Shown piece after piece: positions 1-7,350 of a stretch of 64,000 nt of DNA. Below the pieces are notes generated by a model. It was not told the DNA's origin. It ran no database searches and was given only the letters and a program-made list of their open reading frames with translations. This DNA comes from LMUY01 sp965199165 (GTDB taxonomy: Bacteria; Pseudomonadota; Alphaproteobacteria; Acetobacterales; Acetobacteraceae). A program made the position numbers and the translations under genes. The stretch spans positions 4,216,001 to 4,280,000 of the forward strand of contig OZ240681.1 in NCBI GenBank assembly GCA_965199165.1. The letters are read 5' to 3'. The number at the start of each line of letters is the position of its first letter. Position 1 is the first letter of the stretch.

Positions 1-1473
1 TCGCTCTGAGCGATCCCGGAGCGGCTTGGAAAGCTTGAGCCACACGTTGATCGCCCACCACCCAGAGCGGCGGCCGTCTACGCGCTTGACTTCCAGGAAG
101 TGCGCCTCGCTCTCAGCGTCCGACTTTTCATCAGACACCGCGGCCGCAGATTGCTTCTCCAGACCGTCGTCTACGAGGATTTTCCCGTGGACAATCTTGC
201 CCCCGGCCCTCGCCTTTATAGCTTCCAAGGTGGCTATCTCGGCCCTGCCACGCGAGACCCTTCCGGTAAACGGGTCGCCAGCCAACCGATCGCATACGGA
301 CACGTTGAACATGGTATCGATGAGGACAATGAGATGCGCCGCAGTCTTGGCGGACATGGTTCCTTCGAGATGCCTCGTCACGAGCTGCATGCCCCCACAG
401 GTCCGCAATGCATCGGCGATTTTCCAGGGCAGCAGACTGGGGTTGAAAATGCCTCGAAAGCGCGGCGCCATATACCGTATCATGTATCCGAGCAGCCGTT
501 GTTGAGGTGTCCCGGGAAGAACTGCCCAAGGCGACCTCTCCAGGCGATCCAGGATACCCACCGTGCCTTCCGACTTGGGACAGCTTATTACGGCCGCTTC
601 GATTTGGGCGGGGCTCGGCAAGTCGACCCTTGAGACGAGCGCTTCGCCCGCCTCGAACAAGGCAACTTCAGCTTCAAGGTCGCCTACGGCGCAGTCCCTG
701 AGCGCTCCCAGACGTAGCTCGATGACCTTGACCATAGTTTCGGCAAGCTCTTGCGCTCCCATAGGTGGAACTTCTCCAGCCGGTAGGCCGAGCCGCTGGG
801 CCAGGGTCGGGTTTCGAAGCAAGATTGCGAACGCCGCCCTGGGGTCGGAACTGTCCAGATCGCCGTCCGCGGCGACCTCGGCTACGGTGAGTACGCGGGG
901 TTCGAATGGTCCCGTGCGGATCGCCGTCATCCCGTGATCAATCGGCAGCAAGCCGTATTTGGACAGAATGGTGAGCGTTGAACCTAGTCCATTGATAATC
1001 CCGTTGCGTGTCCTCTTGCTTTTAGAATCGCTGATCGAGTCGTCGCCGAGGTCATGAAGCCGGGCGCAAAAAGCCGAGGTGGCGTCCGAATAGGCGTCAT
1101 GATCCATTTTGCGGCCCGCTAGCCCAGCCAGCATCGTCGCCTCCGGGCCATTCTTATTGATTTTTGCAGCGGCAACGGCCCAAGCCAGAAATTGGATCAG
1201 AAAGGCTCGCCGTCTTCGGGTGTAGGGAGACACCTCGCCAGTAAACGCGTGCGGCCAAACCGCGACCAAGCGCTTGCAGAAGGCCCGGCAAATCAGGCGC
1301 GCGACAGGCGTGAGGTCATAGGGCGCAGGATGGTTTGGGACGTGGCAGACGTACTGGTCGGGGCCGAGCGCAGGCTGCTTGCCTCTCGGCTTACGGGGCA
1401 TGCCTTTGAGTGTGAGCCTACATGGAACGTCGTGGGACCGGGCGCCCAAGGGCTTCTGCGCAAGCCCGCTCAT
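1..1473 (-). CDS. Large protein, C-terminus beyond window edge; possibly recombinase/integrase-like
   Basis: An open frame of 491 codons runs off the left edge of the window, so the C-terminus is missing. The first in-frame ATG after an upstream TGA is used; a Shine-Dalgarno sequence is weak. The protein starts with a basic, proline-rich stretch, then has a helical segment with YTRRRAFLIQFLAWAV around residues 80-95, long alanine/leucine-rich helices, and near the window edge the tryptophan-containing segment GWWAINVWLKLSKPLRDRSE. Codon use is coherent throughout and there are no internal stops. The overall layout (large, basic, helical) recalls unusually long tyrosine recombinases of mobile elements, but the catalytic R-H-R-H-Y part, if present, lies outside the window. 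The family call is therefore a guess; that this is a real gene is much surer. Confidence 0.6.
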   Translation of the reverse strand, partial: MSGLAQKPLGARSHDVPCRLTLKGMPRKPRGKQPALGPDQYVCHVPNHPAPYDLTPVARLICRAFCKRLVAVWPHAFTGEVSPYTRRRRAFLIQFLAWAVAAAKINKNGPEATMLAGLAGRKMDHDAYSDATSAFCARLHDLGDDSISDSKSKRTRNGIINGLGSTLTILSKYGLLPIDHGMTAIRTGPFEPRVLTVAEVAADGDLDSSDPRAAFAILLRNPTLAQRLGLPAGEVPPMGAQELAETMVKVIELRLGALRDCAVGDLEAEVALFEAGEALVSRVDLPSPAQIEAAVISCPKSEGTVGILDRLERSPWAVLPGTPQQRLLGYMIRYMAPRFRGIFNPSLLPWKIADALRTCGGMQLVTRHLEGTMSAKTAAHLIVLIDTMFNVSVCDRLAGDPFTGRVSRGRAEIATLEAIKARAGGKIVHGKILVDDGLEKQSAAAVSDEKSDAESEAHFLEVKRVDGRRSGWWAINVWLKLSKPLRDRSER

Positions 1474-1862
1474 GCTGCCAATCCCGCCATCACGCGCGTC
1501 CAGCGCCGCTCAGCCAGCGCCTGCGATGAGGCTCGAGCTATCAAGGCCTCGCCTCGGCCGTAGCGCGGCTCCGTCCTGCCGTGCCGACCATCAGGTGTTT
1601 CGTTATTAAAGCCCAGCATACCAGACATAACCCCTCCCACCTTCCGGGACCTCCCCGCAACGTACAACCATAACCGCTACGTACTTGAGAGAACGTCAAG
1701 AGGATTCTGATATAAAGTTGGTCAACGACTTTTATATATAAGTGACTGCAATCCGGCGTACGGTAGTGTTGACATGTTAATCTGTATCTGTTGCCGGTAT
1801 CAACCGACGATAATTTACGAAGAACCTACAAAAGGATTTGGCATAGATAATTCCTTATCGTT
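1474..1862. other. Intergenic stretch with AT-rich imperfect palindrome
   Basis: No convincing gene. Bases 1690-1860 are much richer in A/T than the surroundings and include an imperfect palindrome at 1710-1737, where ATATAAAGT is mirrored by ACTTTTATAT. This lies about 240 bases upstream of the large leftward gene and could hold its promoter or a recombination site; neither can be shown from sequence alone. Confidence 0.3.
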
Positions 1863-2126
1863 TTACTTGTGCGTCGACGCAGGGACATCTAGGTATTTCC
1901 TTGCCAACTTGAGGGTTGATTGCATCGGGCCGCTGCACAGGTCACACGGACCTGAGCTCCTAGCGATGTTGACAGACCGCTCTAGGATCTCCGAAACAGC
2001 TTGCGTTCCACTCGGTGCCGTCGACAGTTCGGGGAAGATTTCGGATTGTAGTGACAAGGTCCCGGTGCCATCGGCCATGGCACGAATCAGTTCGCGGATG
2101 ACTTGCTGGCCCTCAATGACGGCCAC
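1863..2126 (-). pseudogene. Degenerate N-terminal fragment of an SRAP (YedK-like) protein
   Basis: The 87-codon frame contains GQQVIRELIRAMADGTGTL followed by a segment with IFPEL. This lines up with the N-terminal part of the two MCNLY-type SRAP genes elsewhere in the window (GQQAIQELTRAMSDRTGNL and GQQAMRDVTRAMTDRTGNL, then MYPDY or IFPDY). The DNA agrees too: GGGCCAGCA, GCCATG and ATCTTCCCCGA occur in the same order. The essential Met-Cys start is absent and similarity fades after about 40 residues, so it cannot be an active SRAP protein. The frame remains open for about 100 bases upstream with a cysteine-bearing segment (QCYSQIPNLCGRH), so an alternative is an unrelated small zinc-binding protein that resembles SRAP by chance. 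Confidence 0.4.
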
Positions 2127-2307
2127 CTGTAACGACTCGATGTCCTTGGCCCTGTGGCGACCGCACAGGTTCGGTATCTGGCTGTAACACTGGATGCGCG
2201 GGGCCGCAGGTCGTCGACTGGTCGGTGGTCAATCGTCTGCAGGCCGAGCTGACGATAGACACGATGGGGCGTTTATGGACTACCAGCGCCCATTACAGGG
2301 CCCTGAG

Positions 2308-3237
2308 CTAAAGTCGAGCGCCGTCGACCTTCGGAAAGGGTTGGGCCGTCTTGCCAGTTGCCGACCAGCGAAAGTCTTTGGCGGTCAGCCCAGCGCCGTC
2401 AGCAAAGGCATTCCAACTCATGATCATGAGAGCGAACCGCTCGAGCTGACCCTCTCGAGTACCCACGGCTGCGTCCACTCCGCGCATGAGGCGTTCACGC
2501 AGGATGTAGGCCGGATCCGACTTGCCTTTCGCCAGGCCGGTCGCGAGCGTCTCGAGCCAGTCGGACAGTTTGTCGCAGGCTGGACCGCGTGATGCCATGA
2601 ACGACGTGGCAAGCAGCGGAGTGGAGCGGACACCTCGGGGAAGGTTGTAGCCCGAGACCTGCTTGCAGACCGTCTCCATGCCCTTCCACTTTGCGAACGC
2701 GTCTGCGATCTCGGCATTGGAGACGAACTCCCTGACTGAATCCGGAAGGCCGCGGCGGAAGAGCACCAGCAACCGTACCGCAGCCGCCACGGCAGTACCC
2801 CCTACCACTCCCTGTATGGTCAGGACGTCACCGCCGGTCCGGCCTGACCCGGTATCCGTCTTGGAGAAGGCCTTGCGTGGGATGCCGAACCGGACGTCCA
2901 TGTCGACGACGGCACCGCTTTCGACGACCGCGCGTAGCCGGTGCTGTCCGTCGTTGAGGACGCCTTCGGCAGACACAATCAACGGTTCGCCCGTGTTCTC
3001 GAAGGTCCCTGACGCCATTTGTCTCACCAGTTGCGCCAGCTTGCGCGCATTGAACCGCCTGTTCCCGGTATTCAGTTCGAGCAGCTTTTCCGCGAATGCC
3101 TTGTCGATCACCAGGGTCTTGGTCCCGTAGAACCCGTGCACCGCCTCCTGGAGCTCGTCCGCACTTATGGACACTGCTCGGGGATTTATCGAAGCCTCCG
3201 CAAGTTCGGCTGATTTCGAGGCGGGTCGTCTCGACAT
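2308..3237 (-). CDS. DGQHR-motif protein (ParB/Srx-like nucleotide-binding fold suspected)
   Basis: A 309-residue soluble protein. Around residues 93-103 it has VLNDGQHRLRAVVES, the DGQHR signature of phage and plasmid proteins with a ParB/sulfiredoxin-like N-terminal domain. Ahead of it lies a region with NRRFNARKLAQLVRQMASG that sets up the motif in this family. The C-terminal half is helical and tryptophan-rich. ParB-like domains bind nucleotides and may act in partition, DNA modification or nicking; which applies here is unknown. It stands alone on the minus strand, about 200 bases from the decayed SRAP fragment. Confidence that this is a gene is high; the biochemical role is only inferred from the motif. 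Confidence 0.7.
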   Translation of the reverse strand: MSRRPASKSAELAEASINPRAVSISADELQEAVHGFYGTKTLVIDKAFAEKLLELNTGNRRFNARKLAQLVRQMASGTFENTGEPLIVSAEGVLNDGQHRLRAVVESGAVVDMDVRFGIPRKAFSKTDTGSGRTGGDVLTIQGVVGGTAVAAAVRLLVLFRRGLPDSVREFVSNAEIADAFAKWKGMETVCKQVSGYNLPRGVRSTPLLATSFMASRGPACDKLSDWLETLATGLAKGKSDPAYILRERLMRGVDAAVGTREGQLERFALMIMSWNAFADGAGLTAKDFRWSATGKTAQPFPKVDGARL

Positions 3238-3733
3238 GGTCTGGGTGCCTGGCCGGTAGATAGACGGAAGCTAACTCTTCTAAGCCTCCTTGCAATGAAG
3301 CAGTAACCCAGAAGCCAGGCTACGCAAACCCTGCCGCACCCGAAGACCTTGGGCTCGCGATGGGCCTGCACCTGGACCTGCGGATTTTGCAGCTGCCCCG
3401 GCTGCGGGTTTGACCTGAAGAAGGGCCAGCAAGGTGGAACTAGGACAGCCTGACTGTCCGTACGCGGTCCTCCCTACATCTACGGCTGCGTAGCCACCCG
3501 TGCCTTTGCTCTGCGGGTTGAAGCGTCGGCGCCATGGGAAGAGAGCGGCTTCCCGGCAGGAGACGTGTCCGCCGCCGCGGTGGCCCTTGTAAGAGAGGGT
3601 TCTACCGCGATCATTTCGCGCGACCGGTGGCGTTGCGGTATCTACCTACCTCTCACCGGGAGCGCGACATCTCGGGCCTGATGACGGGCAACACCGCAGG
3701 CCTCCTCCCCTGTCCTCTTTGGATGAACGGAAA
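3238..3733. other. Gene-free flank left of the dinB element
   Basis: No frame with convincing coding character on either strand. A cysteine-rich reading (residues like CTWTCGFCSCPGCGF near 3370-3415) is present but lacks a start codon and any extended coherent frame, so it is not called. The stretch ends at the left terminus of the dinB-carrying element. Confidence 0.4.
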
Positions 3734-3827
3734 TGTCAATCAGGACGACTTAAGAAGTGCTGGGGAGCCGGATTATGTCAGCCAAGCGGACTTAAGGCCG
3801 CTTTCATGTCAATCAGGACGACTTAAG
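3734..3827 (+). repeat. Left inverted end: three 21-bp repeats
   Basis: Sites at 3734-3754 (TGTCAATCAGGACGACTTAA then G), 3776-3796 (TGTCAGCCAAGCGGACTTAA then G) and 3807-3827 (identical to the first). The spacer between the first two sites, containing GCTGGGGAGCCGGAT, is also mirrored at the right end, so the whole 94 bases form a terminal inverted repeat. They look like transposase-binding sites. Confidence 0.85.
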
Positions 3828-3994
3828 CAGGTCAGTGTCGCCAGCAGAGGTTATCCGTAATGTCTGAAGCGGCCTCGGGCAGGAAGAGACGTTGGCGCTG
3901 CTGGCACCTCAAATCGCCTTCGGACCGACAGATGCCAAAATCGTCCACTAGCCCAGTCCCGATCTGACATGGATGGTGTTTCAGGGTGTCGACG

Positions 3995-5113
3995 TCACAA
4001 GGTCATCGTTAGCTGGTGGACTACGGGCGTGTCTCCAGTTTCGAGCGTCGACAGCGTGACGCCGAGCAGGCGCACCCCCAGCCGCACCGGGACCAAGGGC
4101 GCGAGCAAGTCCACGACGGTCCGCTCCAGCGTCGCCAGATCCGGGAGGCTGACAGGAAAGGAGCGGCTGCGTGTGACCTGCTGGAAGTCGGCATACTTGA
4201 CCTTCAGGGTCACCGTTCGCCCTCGTGTGCCCGACCGTTCGCACAGCGCCCAGACCTTCTCGGCGAGCGGCCGCAGTTCCGCCCGCATGGGCTCAAACGC
4301 GTGCAGGTCCTCCGGGAACGTGGTCTCGGACCCGACCGACTTGCGGACACGGTCGGCGCGGACCGGGCGTTCGTCCACGCCGCGCGCGATCCAGTAGTAG
4401 TAGGGTCCACTCTTGCCGAACTGCTCCTGCAGGAAAACCATGCTCCGCCCTCGTAGGTCCAGGCCGGTGTGGATGCCAAGCGTCTTCATCCTTGCAGCCG
4501 TCACCGGGCCCACCCCGTGGAAGCGGCCGACCTCCAGGTTCTCGACGAAGGAGGCTCCACGTTCGGGCGGGATGACGAAGAGGCCGTCCGGCTTCCTGTG
4601 GTCGGAGGCGAGCTTGGCCAGGAACTTGTTGTAGGAGACACCCGCCGACGCAGTCAGGCCGGTCTGCTCGCGGATACTGGCCCGGATGGACCGGGCAATC
4701 CCGGTCGCCGTGGCGATGCCCTGCAGGTTCTCGGTGACGTCAAGGTATGCCTCGTCCAGGGAAAGCGGCTCAATGACGGGGGTGTGCTCGGCAAAAATCC
4801 CGCGTATCTGCAGGGAGATGGCCTTATAGACGTCGAAGCGAGGCCGGACGAACACGAGGTTAGGGCACCTGCGGCGTGCCGCAATGCCGGACATGGCCGA
4901 GCGGACACCGAACCTTCGCGCCTCGTAGCTTGCGGCCGCGACCACCCCGCGTTCCCGCGAGCCTCCGACGGCCACCGGCCTGCCGCGAAGCGCCGGGTCA
5001 TCCCGTTGCTCCACGGAGGCGTAAAAAGCATCCATGTCGACATGGATGATTTTACGCTGTGGGGCGGAGTTGGGCTGGAGGCTATCCAGGACGGTGCTAG
5101 TCGGTTCCAGCAT
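3995..5113 (-). CDS. dinB: DNA polymerase IV (Y-family translesion polymerase)
   Basis: Error-prone polymerase that extends primers across damaged or misaligned templates. The 372-residue protein has the Y-family palm signature HVDMDAFYASVEQRD (metal ligand Asp26) and SLDEAYLDV (Asp120, Glu121), followed by the helix-hairpin-helix thumb (GVGPVTAARMKTLGI) and a little-finger domain at about 250-350. Length is normal for DinB with a 20-residue N-terminal extension; the start chosen is the first ATG of the frame. It is the only gene inside an element with symmetric repeated ends. No GTTC-N7-GTTC LexA box is visible in the 90 bases between the start and the right-end repeats, so SOS control is not evident. 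Confidence 0.95.
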   Translation of the reverse strand: MLEPTSTVLDSLQPNSAPQRKIIHVDMDAFYASVEQRDDPALRGRPVAVGGSRERGVVAAASYEARRFGVRSAMSGIAARRRCPNLVFVRPRFDVYKAISLQIRGIFAEHTPVIEPLSLDEAYLDVTENLQGIATATGIARSIRASIREQTGLTASAGVSYNKFLAKLASDHRKPDGLFVIPPERGASFVENLEVGRFHGVGPVTAARMKTLGIHTGLDLRGRSMVFLQEQFGKSGPYYYWIARGVDERPVRADRVRKSVGSETTFPEDLHAFEPMRAELRPLAEKVWALCERSGTRGRTVTLKVKYADFQQVTRSRSFPVSLPDLATLERTVVDLLAPLVPVRLGVRLLGVTLSTLETGDTPVVHQLTMTL

Positions 5114-5205
5114 GCAAGCAGGTTAGTGCAGGCCGCAGGGCCTGGCACGCACTTCACCATTTTTGCCGCGCATTACGGATGGTCCCTGCTCGCAGGGCTG
5201 ACGGC

Positions 5206-5299
5206 CTTAAGTCTTACCAATTGACAGGAATACGCCCTTAAGTCCGCTTAGATGACATTATCGGCTCCCGCAGCCGCCCTTAACTCAACCTGATTGACA
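5206..5299 (-). repeat. Right inverted end: three 21-bp repeats
   Basis: Read on the minus strand, sites lie at 5279-5299, 5237-5257 and 5206-5226, each starting TGTCA and ending TTAAG. The middle site has the core AAGCGGACTTAAG shared with the middle site of the left end. Spacing equals that of the left end exactly. Confidence 0.85.
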
Positions 5300-5338
5300 T
5301 CTCCTGTATCGGCTTAGACGCGGCACCTGCGTCCGAAT

Positions 5339-5518
5339 ATGCCACGTCCCGGGCCTGGTCGCCTGCGTGGTCAACGCGTTCACCTCGGCCGCCAGCTGTC
5401 ATGGGCACGGGACAAGTTCATCCACAAAGGGAGCGACTATCTGATTAGGCATCGGCTGCTGCCCGAGGCTCGCCACCTTGTTCCACCGTTGGCGGTCATG
5501 GAGAACTGGCTCGCTTGA
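5339..5518 (+). CDS. Possible small protein (59 aa), overlapping the SRAP start region
   Basis: A 59-residue basic frame beginning MPRPGPGRLRGQRVHLGRQ and ending with RHLVPPLAVMENWLA. Its TGA stop overlaps an ATG of the following SRAP frame in a TGATG arrangement, which would allow translational coupling. It starts 40 bases outside the right end of the dinB element, so it could also be the surviving tail of a gene interrupted there. The family is not recognised. Confidence 0.3.
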   Translation: MPRPGPGRLRGQRVHLGRQLSWARDKFIHKGSDYLIRHRLLPEARHLVPPLAVMENWLA

Positions 5519-5532
5519 TGTATCGTTGCGCC

Positions 5533-6249
5533 ATGTGCGGTCGCTTTGCCTCCCAACTCCCACCGGAACTCATCCGCTCGTTGTTCAGGACGGCCGGGCC
5601 GACACCCAACTTGCCACCGAACTGGAACGTCGCCCCAACCCAGGACGCCATGGTCGTCCGCCGCCATCCTGACACGGGTGAGCGGCGGTTGGATCTCCTG
5701 CGTTGGGGCCTGGTCCCCTCCTGGACCAAGGACATCAAGGCGGCCCGCAGACCCATCAACGCGCGGTCGGAGACGGCGGGTGGCTCGGGCATGTTCAAGG
5801 CCGCCCTGGCCTCCCGGCGCTGTCTGGTGCCGATGGACGCTTTCTACGAGTGGAGGACCCTTCCCGACGGCAAGCAGCCTTACGCCATCGCAAGGGCAGA
5901 CGGTACCCCGCTCGTCCTGGCAGGGCTGTGGGAGGGATGGCGGTCGCCGGACGGCGAGGTTGTTCGGACCTTCGCCATCATGACAACCGACGCGAACGCC
6001 ACCATGCGCGAGCTGCACGAACGCATGCCCGTCATCTTGGAGCCGGACACATGGCCCGCCTGGCTGGGGGAGAACGCGGGAGATGCTCTAGGCTTGATGC
6101 GTCCGGCCCGTGATGACGTGCTGCGCCTCTGGCCGGTGAGCCGGGCCGTGAACGCCGTGCGCAACAACGGGCCCGAGTTGCTGGACCGGCTGGACGATCC
6201 TGCCGCGCCACCGCCAAGCAGCGAACCCCCAGGGACCAATCCGGCGTGA
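5533..6249 (+). CDS. yedK: SOS response-associated peptidase, SRAP/YedK family
   Basis: SRAP proteins crosslink through Cys2 to abasic sites in single-stranded DNA and protect them during replication. The start is set at the ATG of MCGRF because Cys2 must become the N-terminal residue after Met removal; two upstream in-frame starts would bury it and cannot give an active enzyme. The 238-residue protein keeps the family landmarks: NWNVAPTQ near residue 35, RWGLVPSW, NARSET, the catalytic-site segment AFYEW and HERMPVIL containing the active-site His. It is canonical in sequence, unlike the MCNLY-type copies further right. It sits between the dinB element and a small hydrolase gene, in a run of repair-related genes. 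Confidence 0.93.
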   Translation: MCGRFASQLPPELIRSLFRTAGPTPNLPPNWNVAPTQDAMVVRRHPDTGERRLDLLRWGLVPSWTKDIKAARRPINARSETAGGSGMFKAALASRRCLVPMDAFYEWRTLPDGKQPYAIARADGTPLVLAGLWEGWRSPDGEVVRTFAIMTTDANATMRELHERMPVILEPDTWPAWLGENAGDALGLMRPARDDVLRLWPVSRAVNAVRNNGPELLDRLDDPAAPPPSSEPPGTNPA

Positions 6250-6295
6250 CCGGGATGCAGGGCTTCTCCGCGGCAGCTGTCCGTTGAGCACCGCC

Positions 6296-6955
6296 ATGAA
6301 CCTCCGTTTCCGCGTCGCCGCGGTCCAGGAAGTGTCTGCTCTCCTCAGCGTGCCAACCGGAGCGCGAGCTTGCTACGTCATGGCGCATGGTGCCGGTGCC
6401 GGGATGAGCCACGGCTTCATGACCGCGTTCGCCGAGGGTCTGGAGAGCAGGCAGATTGCCACCCTGCGCTATCAGTTCCCGTTCATGGAAAACGGATCCA
6501 GGCGCCCCGACGGCCCAGGCGTGGCACACGTTACGGTGCGGGCAGCAGTTGCTGAAGCTACACGACAGCTGCCTGGTCTCGCTGTCATCGCAGGCGGCAA
6601 GTCCTTCGGCGGCCGGATGACGTCGCAGGCGCAGGCCGAAGTGCCGCTGGCTGGCGTGATTGGCTTGGCCTTCATCGGCTTCCCGCTGCATCCTGCCGGA
6701 AAGCCGTCCGTCACCCGTGCCAGCCACCTGGCCGATGTCGGCGTCCCAATGCTGTTCCTGTCTGGAACGCGGGACGCCCTGGCCGAGATGAGCCTGCTGC
6801 GCAGCGTGGTAACAAGCCTCGGCACGGGCGCCACGCTCTCCACCCTGGAGCAGGCCGACCATTCCTTCCACGTTCCCGCCCGGTCAGGACGCAGGGATGC
6901 GGAAGTGCTCGGTGAAGCCCTGGACGCTTTCTCGGCATGGTCCGCTTGCCTCTAG
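6296..6955 (+). CDS. Small alpha/beta hydrolase (dienelactone-hydrolase/KANL3-like)
   Basis: A compact single-domain hydrolase of 219 residues. It has the oxyanion segment VMAHGAGAGMSH, the nucleophile elbow GGKSFGGRM (Ser), the acid in FLSGTRDAL (Asp) and the base in EQADHSFHV (His), giving a full Ser-Asp-His triad. No signal peptide. The substrate is unknown; members of this family act on esters. The ATG at 6296 is preferred to a TTG 12 bases upstream. The next gene starts inside its 3' end, so the two are probably co-transcribed. Function in relation to the neighbouring repair genes is unclear. Confidence 0.8.
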   Translation: MNLRFRVAAVQEVSALLSVPTGARACYVMAHGAGAGMSHGFMTAFAEGLESRQIATLRYQFPFMENGSRRPDGPGVAHVTVRAAVAEATRQLPGLAVIAGGKSFGGRMTSQAQAEVPLAGVIGLAFIGFPLHPAGKPSVTRASHLADVGVPMLFLSGTRDALAEMSLLRSVVTSLGTGATLSTLEQADHSFHVPARSGRRDAEVLGEALDAFSAWSACL

Positions 6956-7326
6956 CCGCCGCGCCAATGGAAGGTGCCACCGAGGTGGGGGCGCCTGCCG
7001 CCCGATATCCGGTAACCCAGGATGGCCGCTATTTCGTGGTGCGCGGACGCCTATGGCGTTGCACCGACCCCCGCTTGGAACCAGCCTGCCGGGAGCGCCT
7101 GACCCGGGAACTTATGTCCGCCCGGCGGGCAAAGCAGGCGGCCATAAAGGCTGGAGACGACGACGCACGCAGAGCGGCCCGCCAGCGCGTAGACGCTGCC
7201 AAGACCGCGCTGGGCGAGCGAGGCCCACCTTGGTGGTCCGACGGCAGCCCGGATTACAACAGGCGCATGGCGAATAGGACGCCCTATGCGGCGTGGTTCG
7301 AAGCGTTGGAAGCTACGTCGACGTAG
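6937..7326 (+). CDS. Small conserved protein, often found beside LigD genes
   Basis: A 129-residue basic, alpha-helical protein. The central segment RELMSARRAKQAAIKAG and the C-terminal ERGPPWWSDGSPDYNRRM belong, as far as I recall, to a conserved family of unknown function that is commonly encoded next to end-joining ligase genes in Proteobacteria. It overlaps the hydrolase gene by 19 bases and converges on the LigD polymerase gene, 24 bases away. An alternative start at 6967 would remove 10 residues. Confidence 0.75.
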   Translation: MVRLPLAAAPMEGATEVGAPAARYPVTQDGRYFVVRGRLWRCTDPRLEPACRERLTRELMSARRAKQAAIKAGDDDARRAARQRVDAAKTALGERGPPWWSDGSPDYNRRMANRTPYAAWFEALEATST

Positions 7327-7350
7327 CACCGTCTTCCAACTGGCCAACCA

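Larger units (their letters stand above)
3734..5299. mobile_element. Transposase-less transposon-like element carrying dinB
   Basis: A 1566-base unit bounded by inverted ends that each contain three 21-bp repeats of the form TGTCA-N10-CTTAAG. Left sites begin at 3734, 3776 and 3807; right sites end at 5299, 5257 and 5226. Measured from each outer tip the offsets are 0, 42 and 73 on both sides, and each left site best resembles the right site in the same position (18, 19 and 17 of 21 bases). Multiple ordered binding sites in inverted ends beginning TGT are typical of elements moved by Mu/Tn7/IS21-type (rve-family) transposases. Only the Pol IV gene lies inside; there is no transposase. No direct target duplication is visible next to the tips (ggaaa left, tctcc right). 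Confidence 0.75.

Noticed and set aside
26..937. Several plus-strand frames over the left-edge gene
   Set aside because: They are antisense to a continuous minus-strand frame with much better protein character.
1774..2187. 137-codon plus-strand frame
   Set aside because: Antisense to the SRAP-like fragment; cysteine- and serine-rich composition without coherent structure.
3361..3420. Cysteine-rich zinc-ribbon-like reading (CTWTCGFCSCPGCGF)
   Set aside because: No start codon, short frame and no supporting neighbours; probably chance in GC-rich DNA.
3735..3827. Interpretation of the 21-bp repeats as a CRISPR array
   Set aside because: Unequal spacing, only three units per side, and an inverted mirror set at 5206-5299; transposon ends explain them better.
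3534..3860. 108-codon plus-strand frame entering the left repeats
   Set aside because: Reads through the 21-bp repeats and has a random, arginine-rich composition.
5114..5205. LexA box upstream of dinB
   Set aside because: No GTTC-N7-GTTC or its complement is present between dinB and the right-end repeats.
5437..6018. 193-codon minus-strand frame
   Set aside because: Antisense shadow of the YedK gene.
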